From Brachyhypopomus gauderio (lineage: Eukaryota > Chordata > Actinopteri > Gymnotiformes > Hypopomidae): 64,000 bases of DNA. This document shows positions 1 to 12,450 of the stretch, in pieces. Every line of letters starts with the position of its first letter. Position 1 is the first letter of the stretch. The position numbers were made by a program, and so were the translations under genes. Under the pieces are notes generated by a model. The model was not told the origin of the DNA. It made no database searches and worked only from the letters and a program-made list of their open reading frames with translations. The stretch is from the NCBI RefSeq assembly GCF_052324685.1, contig NC_135213.1:37913638-37977637 (forward strand), read 5' to 3'.

Positions 1-1430
1 AAATGCTGGGATGTGAACATGGTTCTCTTGAATAATAAGTAGTGGTCCTCACCTTACAAGTGCCTATGAGGGTAAAGCTCTTTGAGGAGGCCAGATTCAA
101 ATTCTCCTAACTGTGGAGTTTTTCTCCATAATGCCAGAGGAACTGTTCTCACAGGCATTTTGCAACCGCGCTGGCCTTTTGATCTCTGGTAGGTATGGCT
201 GCTGTGTTTGTTGTAATACTTGATATCAGCTTCTAAAGATATGAAATCAATACAGACCAACTCCATGGGTCTCCAATGTTCACAAGAGGTGCAGTTTTCA
301 CTTCTGCTGCACTGACCACATTTATCTTTCATTTCAACATTTGAGGCCATTCTTCACCAGTACAACCTGGATCTGACCAAATCCAGAGTTCCTTCAATTC
401 ACAATATCATGGAGACCTTTGGATCTACTGGTCTTTTTGCTTCAGGTAGTACAAGCTGACAAACAGGATGAGAGTCACACTTGGGGATTTCTGTGCAAAA
501 TGACGGTTTTTTAGTTCAAGGCGATGACGTTCTTTCAGCAGTAACAGCAGAAGTTTCAAGTCTGGAATGGTGTGGAGAGTGGTCTCCTGTCTCAGTCATG
601 GAAATAATTTATGTAATGACAGGCTGAGCCTTCTGGCGCGCTCACCCTGGTGAAAGGCAGCGCTGTAAGACTTCCAGCAGCATTGGCAGGTCATCGGGCA
701 CAGCTCCTGGATGTAGTGCATGTGATTCTACTAACGAGACAGGGGAGGTATCATCATCATCATCCTCATCAACAGCAGATGCCTGTTGCAGATGACCGTG
801 CCTGTGTCGGCAGGAAGGTCAGGTGATGAGGGATGTGATGTAAACCTTTTTACTCTTTCACCTACTTCTTGTGAAAGAAGGTCGTTGATGCACTGACAGA
901 GTGGGGTTGTCGTGAAAGGCCATCTACTTCCGGGTCATGCTTGTATGCTCTGTACTTAATGTCAAGATTGAAAGTTGAATAAGTAACTAATTGGCTAATC
1001 AATGATAGCTTGTGGCATCCAGCTTTGGTGAAGTGAAGACGTAGGTAAGAGGGCTATTGTCCGTCATCACAGTGAAACTGTCCCCATACAGGTAATCATG
1101 AACGTTCTCTGCCCATTTCAGGGTCAGGAGGTCCAGTTTGTGTGCTGGATATGACACTCCATGACATTCTTCTACTGGCATATGCTATTTCACATGAGAG
1201 CCCGTCTTGCCCTTGATATAAATCTGCACCTGGTCCGGTGGTTCTAGCATCAGTGTGAAGTATGTATGGTAACCATGGGTCTGCAAAACCTAAAACTGGT
1301 GCTGGTGTCAGCTTCTCAATAATTAGGTCCAATGCATTCTGACATGACTGTGTCCAGCAAGACCCAAATGGTTTGTTAGAATTGAAATACCCAGTTTCCA
1401 GTTTTGCTGCATCTAGTGTAATAGTGGATG
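1..1430 (-). pseudogene. Decayed Ty3/Gypsy LTR-retrotransposon pol (RT/RNase H to integrase)
   Basis: Minus-strand frames carry, in pol order, the RT-RNase H connection (about 1100-1332: IEKLTPAPVLGFADP, then LHTDA and IAYASR), the RNase H core (about 999-1181: PAHKLDLLTLKWA, DYLYGDSFTVMTDNSPLTYV), an end-of-RNase H segment near 900-990 (KHDPEVDGLSRQPH) and integrase pieces (54-350: MELVCIDFISLEAD, FESGLLKELY). In intact elements these form one polyprotein that copies the RNA and inserts the cDNA. Here they lie in different frames with stops, and the stretch between RNase H and integrase is degenerate, so the copy is dead. The element runs off the left edge of the window, and no LTR is visible. 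The RNase H motif match is strong; the clade within Ty3/Gypsy is not resolved. Confidence 0.8.
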
Positions 1431-3949
1431 CTCAGCGATAAGATCATTCGAAGGTCTGAATTTCTCATACACAGGAAATCCCAATCTGATAAAACCCGAT
1501 CTGATAATAACTCGATCTGATAATAATCAGATTTCGTGCTCTCTGCCAAAACAGCATTTAATCATTAAGCTTAATGTGATGTTTAACTTTCACAGCATGA
1601 CCATAATGCACAACAGGACAAGCAAACATCAGAAAAATCATTGAGTTTTCATTCTTCTTTTTTTTTTTTTTTTTTTTTGGCCCACCTCCACCCCCCCATC
1701 TTTAGAGGACAACTTTGTTTTAATATCAAATAATAGATCAAATAATAACAATTCTGTATAATAAAGTGATGACAATTATTGGGGTTAGGTGGACCATGAG
1801 AGGATAGAATATAGAAAGAAAAGAAGGGAGAGAGAGAAAAAGAGAAAAGACAGAAGGGCGGGGAAGAAAAAAAAACATACCTACATATATACAAATATAT
1901 ACATATATATACACACGCATATATATAAAAAAAAGATATATATAAAAAAATATATATATCTATATTCTATTCTATAGAAAAGTTTTCATTCTTCTGATAG
2001 CAGTGAATCACAGAAATCAATCAAGGCTCTTGGTTTTAAATATCATGAAAATCAAAGAACGTTATGAGCAATACGCGATCAGCCTGTTACAGCTCTGTGG
2101 GAATGTTGTGTCACCATCACCTTCATTTTTTGACCCACACCTGCCATTTGTGGTTTACTGGGTAGGGGGACAGGACTGCTCTGCACAAAAACTCCACCAG
2201 GCAAAGATGACATTGCTTTGCGGTTCAAGTATTGCCATGAATGTTGTTCCAACATCACCCTGCGAAACTGAAACTATTTCACCAGTTAACGATCAGCATC
2301 AGTAGCTCTAATTCATCTCTGCCTGTCTACAAGGTTGAGAGCAAAATCACTGTTGACAAGTGGCACAGATAAAGGCCTCTAAACCTCTAAACAAGCTATG
2401 AGGGGTATTAGGAACACAGAGGAAGGATTAATGAGCACACAAACCTGACAGCATTTTAGCAATTAGCCTTTGCTTCGTATACTTCGTTCCCTTCTGTCAC
2501 ACGTATGATGCTAAGGCAGTAGTCATCCTGCCGGTCATTAAGCCGGTCCAATACAGGTTTGAAGACGGAACCTGAACTACAGTGCAGGGTCAGTGATTAA
2601 AGTGCGACACCGTGCATGTGTGTGGAATGAATCTGTCTTCCGTGTGGAGGGTGTGTGGGGAACAGACCTTTGTCACAGGTAGTGTTTGAGCTAGCACTTT
2701 AGCTCGCCTTCATTCTGGCTGGCAGATAATAACGCATGACTCAAACAAGCCCCTCCATCTGTCACGCTGCTGACAGCCAACCGGAGTGAAGGAACCCTCC
2801 AAACCTTTCCACAAGCTCGATACAGCAGTGAGAGACAGAGACCCCATTAGCCCACAGAAACGAACGGACACTCCACTCTAAAATAAAGTAATGGGGTGAC
2901 AGGAAGGATAAAAAATATATCAGTCCAGAACACGAGCTGACTGCATGAACAACATCACAGACATCACAATCATCACCATCATCACCATCACATAAAGAGT
3001 GTTAATCATCTGCTGTACTTTAGAAAGCAGGTCGTATGGCTTGGCATTTGAGGCTTGGTAGCACACACTTAAAGCAAATGTCTACGGTTAACCATAATGT
3101 CGTCTGGTAGAAAAAAAACAAACAAAGTTGGCATGTTGAGTGCTCAAAAATATTTATGACACCACACCTACTCTTTACAGCATCCGGAAAGATAGATGAG
3201 CAAAATAGCCCAGGAAGTTGCAGTTGGCTATCAGGTTATTTTTATACAGCGAACAAATCCTGCAACCACATTTCAAAAATGTATTTTGGTTAAAAAATAA
3301 ATAAATAAATAAAAACCTTGGCAATAGGATTTAGCTAATATTGTCGAGAAGAAACCCAGGTGCTCTAAAACACTCAAACACGAGTTGAAAAGCAGACAAC
3401 GGTGCAATGAACTGATTAGGGGTTGTGGAATCATAAGCTTTCACACCCATCTCATTCGTCAGGTGTGAACTTTAAGCCGTTGGTTCAATATACTCTGCTG
3501 AGGCGTCTGAGGGAAGGATGTATTTGACGGGAAGATGGAGTCAGAAGCAGTTGTATGGACCCAGGTGGTTATCTAAGCGGCTTGCGGCAAACGACCAGGG
3601 CTTTGAAGATAATTGGCAGAGCTTTTGTGGCAAGGTTCTTCATTTCAAGGAGGAACTCTGGGTTCTTGGCTTTGATGGATTCTCTTCTGCTATGTGCACT
3701 CAAGAAAAGGATACTGCACTTCAACCTTGGATACATGAGGAAATTGTACCGTGCTCACCATAAATCTATATCTACTGTGCAGACTCAGATGATTTTAGCA
3801 CAAACATGGTCGAAAATATTTAAAATATTATTCAACATTTCTTATGGGGATGAAGAAACTTCTTTAGGGCAGCTAACAGACTCTTTGTCCAAGACATGCA
3901 CAGACTTTTACCGACAAAGCAGAATCATCCGACTGTCCCTCACTGGGCC
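1431..3949. other. Unassigned non-coding stretch with simple repeats
   Basis: No credible gene is visible. It holds a poly-T tract near 1657-1678, a purine-rich then (AT)-rich run at about 1800-1975, short CAT/CAC triplet runs near 2965-2992 and an (AAAT) run near 3293-3313. The short open frames at 2003-2305 and 3518-3763 match no family I know. Confidence 0.6.
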
Positions 3950-4310
3950 TGTCAGTGGTGGGACACACGGCTCCAGGGCATCGCGCCCCAAAACAGCTCC
4001 GTCTCTACTTTCTATTCTCAGCACTTCGTCCTGCCACCGGCCGATCGTTACTGTACGACACCGGGCTAACACACCCCATTATGGATTGTGCTGCCCTCGT
4101 TCATGGCGCACCAGTGCAGCCTGGGAAAGAGCTGGAATGTGTAGCGGAGAGAAACCGCCGGCAGCCGCATCGCGTCCCAGATGGACCGGGAGCGCGAGCG
4201 GAAGGAGGCGGCACGCGGCTCATGACCCGAGCGACGTGCGCGAGCCGCTCCTGACCCGTCGCCGTGACAGCACGTGCACGACAGCACCGCATGAGCAAGA
4301 CATGGAGGCC
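3950..4310. promoter_or_regulatory. CpG-rich patch, candidate CpG island
   Basis: This stretch is markedly richer in CG dinucleotides than its AT-rich surroundings, with many CG steps between about 4030 and 4290 (for example GAGCGCGAGCGG and GACGTGCGCGAG). Unmethylated CpG islands mark vertebrate promoters, but no downstream exon was recognised on either strand and the open frames through it are unconvincing. It could be a distal promoter or the GC-rich end of an old mobile element. It is followed by a poly-T tract at about 4350-4367. Confidence 0.35.
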
Positions 4311-5560
4311 AGCAGGCAGGAAACCAACGGCAAAATGGTTTCGGGTTGTTTTTTTTTTTTTTTTTTACGTTTGGTACTTTAACCGAGGAAATCCGATATT
4401 ATTTAACGCGCCACTTCCTGAATAAAAACGTGCAAAAAATGCGACAGTTACATGAAAGAAAATAAATCATCAAGGTGCCAAGGATCAGTATGCAGTATCA
4501 GTATGTCACAAAATGCTCCCGTTTCTCCCTTTAACAGATCCGAACCCTTCTGCAAGGAACAAAATAAAACACAAACAGAGCTCAAAAGATGCATCACATT
4601 AACATCAACATAGAAAGCTGGGAACGACAGAAGCCACACACGTGATTTTTCTAGTAACTCCCAACCCCCAACCACACACACACTCACACACCAGTTCTAC
4701 TGTACCACGTCTGAATAATACATGACCATATACCTACCCAGCCTATCCTAGGTCTAATGGGCCCTCTAAGTGAAATAAACATTTACCAAAGAGCCAAACA
4801 TTCCTACACATGAGCATGTGCTGTGAAGAACTTGTCCTTCATCACTGATCTGAGACCTGTTTCACCGTGTCCCTTGTAACAGCCAGCATAGGCATATGGC
4901 AAGAAAAACTGATCCTTGACCAGTGCAAAAAAAAAAAACCCTGAATCTCTTTCTGGCACTTTCTGTATCCGTGCATCCTCCTCTGGAAGCCATCTGAGAT
5001 CTTAGCAGATGGTGCCCGTCTGGGAGCCTGTATCGTGGGTGTCTGTTTTGGTAACCCTCTGTGGCTCAGAGGTCCATGGGACTAGAGTCCTTCCTGAATC
5101 ACGATGCTGAATTCCTTCAACAGTTCCTGCTCTGTGCTGCCTGCAGCTTCCAACACTAACGCACAGTCTCTCATCTTAACTTTACTATGCATTGCAATTT
5201 TTATCATTGCTGAAATAATTTGATTGTGCAAACATGCAGTAAAGACTCTAGTCTAAATCAATGAGCACCCAAAATGATCAGATGAAGTTAAGAACATGAG
5301 GATTACAACAGGATTACGGGCACATTTGCAGACTAGACTAGACTAGCCGAGCCACCTGCCCAAATGGATGAATCTGTGTTTGGTTTTCTCCACTCATTCA
5401 CACTATGTATGTCGAGTGGCTCTAAATGGTCCTGCACATCTCTGAAATTGCTTTCACACCAGTACACTCCCCTGTTGTCATAGCAACGTGATCCAAGTGA
5501 TCTTTTAGAATCTTCTTGAGAAATGTTCTTTTCCCTGAGCCGAAGTGAGATGGGGAAGTG
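4311..5560. other. Unassigned non-coding stretch
   Basis: No coding, RNA or mobile-element signature was recognised. Composition is ordinary for fish intergenic DNA. Confidence 0.5.
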
Positions 5561-5582
5561 TTTGTGTGTGTGTGTGTTGTTT

Positions 5583-5628
<46 letters not shown>
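5560..5628. repeat. (GT)n microsatellite
   Basis: Almost uninterrupted GT dinucleotides, broken once by TTGTTTCA near 5578-5585. Confidence 0.95.
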
Positions 5629-5934
5629 AATTTCTCAGCCACCTTAAATTCACTGCTTATGTGGTTTGAAGACTTCTTAAATATTTATAGGACCACAAAA
5701 GATCTTTTCATAATTGGTGTTAAATTTTAATAGTAATGTAGGCCTGAACTAATCTGTAAATTTCAACTGCAAATCTCATAAAGTTTCATGTTTCATTCTG
5801 ATGTGGTTTATAAAAGGCAGTAAGGGTCATATTGGAAATCATAAGCAGTGCTCTGCTATTGAGTTATACACAGTTATGTAATTGTGTACCAGAGACATAA
5901 GCTTCAACTCTGCACTTCTCTTTGCTTTTGTCTC

Positions 5935-6290
5935 TGTGTCTCGGCCTCTTTCTGTGCCTGTCTGTCTGCATCTGTCTCTGTGTCTCGGCCTCTTTCTGTG
6001 CCTGTCTGTCTGCATCTGTCTCTGTGTCTCGGCCTCTTTCTGTGCCTGTCTGTCTGCATCTGTCTCTGTGTCTCGGCCTCTTTCTCTGCCTGTCTGTCTG
6101 CATCTGTCTCTGTGTCTCGGCCTCTTTCTGTGCCTGTCTGTCTGCATCTGTCTCTGTGTCTCGGCCCCTTTCTGTGCCTGTCTGTCTGCATCTGTCTCTG
6201 TGTCTCGGCCTCTTTCTGTGCCTGTCTGTCTGCATCTGTCTCTGTGTCTCGGCCTCTTTCTCTGCCTGTGTATCTGTATCTGTCTCTCTC
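5935..6290. repeat. 44-bp minisatellite, about 7-8 copies
   Basis: A CT/GT-rich unit recurs with start points at 5941, 5985, 6029 and so on, a 44-bp step, with only rare substitutions (TCTGTG/TCTCTG, CCTC/CCCC). Because 44 is not a multiple of three and the unit lacks stops, several frames on both strands stay open for about 150 codons. These frames are artefacts of the repeat. Confidence 0.93.
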
Positions 6291-9200
6291 TCTGCCCCCA
6301 CCTGTGCTGTGTATATACCAGCACTCTCTTTGGTTTAGCAAGCAAAATATGTCATACAATGTCACCTTGCATCAATGCTTGTGATTAATTTTGCATGCAA
6401 ACATTTTGTAATGAAAGAGCGGAGACCAGGGTTTCTAGATCACGTTTCAGCTATGAACCGTCTCTGCTGCTTGAAGTTCCAGCCCTACCACTGACTCCCA
6501 GACGCCATACGCATTGATAAAGATGTATGTATCTTCCCCCTGTTGCAGGCAGTGTTGGATAAGACCGATTGCTCAGTGCTGCTAATTCGACCAGCTTTAT
6601 TTATTTACCACTAAACTCCAAAGCTGCAGAAGGAAATATGAACACACAATAGCAGTGTTGCTTGTTATTTCCCATAAAAATTTTCCCTTCCACAACACAG
6701 GATCTTGACACACACTGAGTTTCATCTACCAACTGCAACAATTAGCATTTGGAGATGCTGTGTGGTAATGGCTGCCGTTGACTGAGTATGCATAATGAAT
6801 GCCGTCTGAAGTGGAAAGACCCGCAAGTGCACAAACAAGACGCCCCTGGCACAGTGGACCGGCATCACGGCCCGCCACTGCTCACTTTAACCAGCGCGCA
6901 TTTGAAAGAGAATAGATTAGCCATTCACCTGCGGCAGGCTGCCCCACTGGGGACGGAAACATATGGGACACGTGGAAATGGCCTGATATACTGTTGTCTT
7001 GATGCTGGTACTGGACTGTAAAGATATTGTGCCACAGATTTATAGTGTCATTAAAGTGCTGTGGACAACACGGAGCAGTTTTGGACACCAAGGACAGGGG
7101 AGATTTGATGCTTATTAAAAATGATATCCAGGATATTCTAGATGTGTCTGCAGTCCTAACAAGGACACCATCGTTATTCTTAGTAATATGTCTTTGAATT
7201 ATGCATGGTGTTACATGTCTTTGAATTATGCAAAAAGAAGATAATATCTGACCTGTGAGTATCACTGTGAATGAGTTACGCTACTACTCACGGAACCATC
7301 ACGGCGAGCAGGTTTCTGCCTGTCGGCCGTTTCACCGTAAGTGGGATCAGCCCCCGTTCTAAGTTGCTGCGTTCTTACTGGTTGCATTGCGGTGGAGAGC
7401 ACACAACCGAAAAATTCAGGAGGACACTGCAACTGTCGTGACTTCTCTGTGCACGATGAAGCACTCCTCTGCCAACATTTCTTTAAGCTCCCCACACGTC
7501 CTCACCACCCGCCCACCACCAAACACACACATCAGAGCCCGTCTGCGAGAGGACCCAAAGACATATTGATTTTCTCTTTTCTTTCATGGCTACTCATGGC
7601 CATTTCCTAAATGGAGATTACAGAAGCGGTATTTGAAATCTGACATGGTTCGACGTAAAAGATGTCTGACCTGTTCGCATGCTTGAGTGTCCACCATAAG
7701 CTGCAAAGTGGCCTCTTTAGCACTGGAGTGTGCAGTATTTTTACCGCATTAATTTTATTGGGAGATGGTGCCATGGAACATCAGGTTTTATTGTGCAAAG
7801 GTGCTGTGGCCAGTTCTTGGAGGGGCCCTCTCCCTCTCTGGTATAACTGCTTAATGATTTTCTGTGTCGAAAAGGGAAACGTGATTGCAACAATTAGTAT
7901 ATGTAAACGAATAGATAACAGGCCAGCAACGTGGCCTCAGCTCCCCTGCAAGAACGCCATGAGTGCAAAAACGTGGAATTATAACACAAATATAACACAA
8001 TAACACTAAGATTACACAATAACACTAAGATTACACAACAACAAAAGCCTCTTTTTCCTCTAAGAACAAAATGGTGCCACTTTCATTTGAATCACTGATG
8101 TTGCACTCTATACAGATGGCAAATAAACTAACAAACAAACAACAACAACAAAAAACCCTGGACAGCGTATGAAGTGTAAACACCCACTGCAGAAGACAGA
8201 AAACACCAGAGGAAGAGTTGGTGCCACATTGCTTCAGTATCCTTGAAACGCTGTTTATTGATCCATATCAGTCTTAAACCAGCACCGCTCTGGCGGATCA
8301 TGGATTTGTGTCCGGTGATGAAGGCAGCGAACAGCTGCATTTCTGTATGCTGAGCCATATTGATTTCTTACAGTCAATACAGAACAAAAAATAAATAAAT
8401 ACCGAATAAAAGGCCGAGACGCAGTGACCTACGGGAGTGCTGACATGTCGGCACTCTGATGAGGAAACTATCAGGAAGTGATAGAAGAGACAGAAATCAA
8501 TGAAAAGAATCATAAATGCTGTAAAGTTGTGACATTTACATGGTCATGAACGATGCTTCTACAAAGGAGAAAACGGGAAAGAGTGCTGTGATCTTGTTCA
8601 TGCCGTCCTGGCTGCATTTGAGCAAGGGCTGCACTAGTTAAATCTAGTTAATAGCTAATGAGCCAAAAGGTTGAATGTCTTATCGAGATAACCTTGTCGT
8701 TGACTAATCATTTGATCTTTTGTTTTACTGTAGCTGCCAACAGAAGGTGTGATTAAGGCAGAGAGAGAGAGAGCAATTAAACATTCTGATTTAGAAGTCA
8801 CCAGACAAAGGTCTTCTATAAATGTATTGATTGGCCTGTCTGCTAAAATGTCACCTACATTTTTCTCTGACCAAGAGGAGTATAACCTATGTTTGACCTT
8901 TCACCTCGACATTACTACACTGCCTCATCAGCCAAACTAAATTATTATTTTGTCATTACTGTCCAGTGGGATTTTTGCCCTAAATGAATTCAAGTCTAAG
9001 GACAGGAGAAAATAAGATGAAAATTACTTTCTGTTGCTGTAGGACACACAGGAATAACACACTGCTTTTGTTAAAGCTCCCCATCTGTAAGTTAAGTAGA
9101 CAGTGAAACGTAGACATAGTCAACGTGCCCTCTGGTGGACATAGGCTGTAAGTGCAGCTATTATTATGCGTGATGTACATTTTAAAAGTTTACATGACAG

Positions 9201-9400
9201 GACTGACGTTAGTTCTTGCTCTGTCTTACGGAGAGGCGTCATTATTTAACTACCTTGAGATAATAAAATAACACAAGAGCATCATCACACTAGATGTTGG
9301 GATGTTGGCCTATGGCTGGAACTATGGCAATGCATCCTGTCACGTTACGGTCCCCGACCCCTCCGTTTGGGCGTGTGTTTACGTCGTCTGCGTCTACTCG
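6291..9400. other. Unassigned intergenic stretch
   Basis: No recognisable exon, RNA gene or complete element. Short open frames at 6788-7021, 7341-7610 and 7662-8003 have no family signature. A short GAGA run lies near 8761-8773. Confidence 0.5.
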
Positions 9401-9414
9401 TCTGCGTCTGTGGC

Positions 9415-10436
9415 TGCATCTCAATTCAGGGGCTGCAGCCTACGTAGACCGCGTAGACCGCAGCCCACGGTGGCCACACACTTCGAAGGCCGGGTAGGCT
9501 GCATCTCACGGCTGTTAAATGAGTCTGGCTGTGTTCGAAATAGATTACTACATACTGGATACTGCATACTGGACTCAGTATATACTGGATACTGCATACT
9601 GGTCCTCATAGTAGTATGCAGTACAGTTTCCAGTATGCGACAAAAGCAAAGCACACTACGGGGTCACGTGAACGTAGCGTTGCATGATGGGATGCAGTAC
9701 ACCACGAAGATAGCTCTGTTCGCGTACTGGAATATTTTGCGGAAGTAGTAGGTCATCCGGGTATGTTTCGCGTACTGGATAATTTCATTTTGGTCACATA
9801 CTGCATACGACATACTGATTTGGGGCTCGATCAGTATGCCAGTAGTATGTAGTAGACTATTTCGAACACAGCCACAGTCTAATCTTCGCAAGACGTATGT
9901 TTGCGTTACCACGCTCTGCCCCGTTACATACGTTACATACGTGTTAGCGAGCTGTCCGACAAATATCACATCACCCACAAATGCCTAAAAGAAAATGCGT
10001 TGAACATGTATTCACATGTTTGGCGGGAAGTATAACTTCATAACAAAATTCAATGTATTTTTATAAACGTTACTCTTTAGTAACTATTCAAAGCACATGT
10101 TTACCTGCAATATCATTAATAACTGGCATGTTATTTAGCATCTCACTGCAGTATAAATGTCCATATTTAAAAAATACCGACATTTAAAAACGAATTCTTT
10201 GGCCCGTACACTAGACTCCGCCTGTTTATTGTTCATAGAGCAATGAATCCTGGGATATGGTGGGACGCGAAGGATACTCAGATGCATCCTTCGTTTTCGG
10301 GGTTTTGAAGGCTACATTCGTCGGCCGCATAAGAAGGAGCCCACGAATTGGGACAGCCTCGTCGCGGCACAGTGACGTAACCGGCCTACAAATGCGCACT
10401 TCGTGGGCTGCAGCCCCTGAATTGAGATACATTGAG
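9415..10436. mobile_element. Non-autonomous DNA transposon (outer MITE-like element) with GCATCTCAATTCAGGGGC ends
   Basis: The left end near 9415 (GCATCTCAATTCAGGGGCTG) reappears inverted near 10408-10436 (CTGCAGCCCCTGAATTGAGAT), giving imperfect terminal inverted repeats of at least 22 bp. CpG-rich subterminal DNA (about 9440-9510 and 10310-10410) resembles common fish MITE ends. The inside is occupied by a second MITE and AT-rich DNA without coding capacity. I could not define a target-site duplication, so the superfamily is left open. Confidence 0.6.
9527..9873. mobile_element. Nested MITE with GGCTGTGTTCGAAATAG terminal inverted repeats
   Basis: GGCTGTGTTCGAAATAG at 9527 is repeated inverted as CTATTTCGAACACAGCC ending at 9873. 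Subterminal CTACATACTGGATACTGCAT-type repeats follow on each side. The element is 347 bp, has no coding capacity and sits inside the 9415-10436 element. Ends of this type are widespread in fish genomes. No clear target duplication was found. Confidence 0.75.
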
Positions 10437-10734
10437 ATACAATTGAGATATATTGTATCTCCGTGGGTGCGGGTGCGTCTTGTGTTCATCCGTCTCACCT
10501 GTGGCTCGTCTCGTCATCACTTGGGGTTTATGTGGTTTGTCTATTTAATGTGCGTTCGCGCGGTGTCCTGTGTTCGTCGTTGTTGGATGTTCGTTGCTAA
10601 CATGTTTCATGTGCGCTGTCTGTCAATAAGTAACGTATGGAAAGCGAAACTTAAAGGATTCCTGTCTCGTCCGTCGCCTCGCCCCACACACATTACACAT
10701 CCACTCTGGTCTATAATGATTGTTTTATATAGGC

Positions 10735-10785
10735 CGATATATTTATATATATAGGCCTATATATTTTTATATATAGGTCTATAAA
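10735..10785. repeat. AT-rich direct repeats (ATATAGGCCTATATAT type)
   Basis: Three to four tandem, partly palindromic copies of a TATATA/TAGGCC motif. Confidence 0.7.
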
Positions 10786-10860
10786 ATTCACTCACTCCAT
10801 ATTTTATGGCATTAGGAATGATGGAAATGAGCTTAAGCACAATATAGTAGCTACTATTAC

Positions 10861-11110
10861 AGTCAAATAACCCCAAATAACACAAATACAGGACTGTATT
10901 TGTGTTATTTGGGGTTATTTGACTGTATTGGTGGTATATGGCTGTATTTGGGGTTATTTGACTGTATTTAGGGTAATATGACTGTACTTGTGTTATATGA
11001 GTTCATATAACACAAGTACAGTCATATTACCCTAAATACAGTCAAATAACCCCAAATACAGCCATATACCCCCAATACAGTCAAATAACCCCAAATACAG
11101 TCATATAACC
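10861..11110. repeat. Nested palindrome built from about 20-bp ACTGTATTTGGGGTTATTTG units
   Basis: The stretch from about 10893 to the centre at 11001-11002 is repeated inverted to about 11108 with very few mismatches, giving arms of about 105 bp around TATATGA-GT-TCATATA. A smaller hairpin (about 10861-10921) overlaps its left end. Each arm is itself made of diverged ~20-bp direct repeats. It could be a foldback MITE or a locally generated inverted duplication. No target duplication was identified. Confidence 0.85.
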
Positions 11111-12450
11111 AACAGCTCCAGTCAGTCTGTTCTTGTCCTCCAGAGCTTCCTCACAGATATCTGCATGTAGTTCACCAATCAGTGTCTTCTTGGCACGTAC
11201 CGTAAGACTTATTTACAGTCTTTAGATGATCATAATCCTTAAATCTTTGCAGGCACAGGTTATACAGAACAGATCATGCCACCCGTTTGATTTGTAAATA
11301 TGTAAAGCTTTATTAAAATCCATGTGAAGTGGAAAAAGTTTTTAAAAGACACCTTTGAAAATTATTTATGTCAGCTATGCAAAGAATTAAACTTTGAGGG
11401 TAGAAAGCTTTGGAATGCGATGGAGCTTAAAGACCCCCGCTGGTCTTGGTCAGCAGTTTCATCTTAAATAAGCTTGATAGAGTTTAAAATCCGTCCCCAC
11501 TTGCGTCCTGCCACACGTTCACTGTGAGTTCACGTGTACAGTACACAGTGTTTCGGGGCTGGGAGGATGAGGTCTGGTTTGTTTCCTGCCCTTGGACAGA
11601 TGGTGTACTGTCCCACAGACATCTTCAGGTACACCTGAGTAAAGCTCAATGAAGCGTCAAACATGTCACGTAACTGCTGCGATGGCGTGTCATGATGACA
11701 GGGTATTTTAATCTTCCGTGTGAGTAATTTTCCTATGTCTGTCGTGAGCGTGTCATCTGGAAAAAAAAAACATTGTTTTTGCTAAACGTGATGGCGATTA
11801 CTTTGTGACTGATAAATTATTACATTGTAAATTGATAAATGATACAAGCAAAATGACATTTAAAAAACAACATTCAGCTTTTTTACTTTACACCTATGAT
11901 TATGGGTGAAAAAATGTTTCTTGGCTGTTTTCAAGGTGAAGTTGAAAAGTCATATCAAGGGGTCAGAGGTTAAGGTCACACCGAGGACGGCCTCTTCTCT
12001 TCTTGCCCTGCTGCTCATCTTTATGCAGCAGGGTTATTTTAGGAGAACCACAAACCCATTTTCCCTGCACTCATGATAATCCGTCAGTACATATCTACAG
12101 AATACTCAAATATATTTTCAAGGTCCAGCCACTTGTGAAATGAGTGCAGATAAACAGAAAGCTGCTCCAGAGTCCAGTGTCATGCCCTGAAGTCTCATCA
12201 GATATCTCCATCTTTGCTCACAAACATTTTACATTTTTTTCTCATTTGGTTCATTTCTCAGAACAGAATTGAAATTCTCAAAACTGCTCATTCAATCTCC
12301 ACATCTCCTTGTCACTTTTGCACATCATAATCGCATTTCTCATTGTGTTTCACATTTTTGTTTCACGCTTTTGTACCATTCTGCTAATGGTCATGGACAG
12401 TTGTCAATTATCAGCGATGGTAAGACGATCCTGTACTCATGCTTTCCTCT
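11111..12450. other. Unassigned intergenic stretch
   Basis: No exon or element recognised. It contains a cluster of nuclear-receptor-type half-sites at 11960-11978, listed separately. Confidence 0.5.
11960..11978 (+). promoter_or_regulatory. Three adjacent nuclear-receptor half-sites (DR1 plus DR0)
   Basis: GGGTCA, one spacer base, AGGTTA, then AGGTCA with no spacer. A DR1 arrangement is the classical RXR-homodimer, PPAR/RXR and HNF4 site. Found by eye, it lies 46 kb from the only recognised gene, so function is speculative. Confidence 0.25.

Noticed and set aside
3555..4382. 275-codon plus-strand frame
   Set aside because: No recognisable domain, first half AT-rich and second half CpG-rich, ends in poly-T translated as Phe. 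Probably chance.
5839..6388. Six overlapping frames of 138-168 codons on both strands
   Set aside because: Products of the 44-bp minisatellite; Arg/Asp/Thr-rich or Cys/Leu/Ser-rich peptide with no domain.
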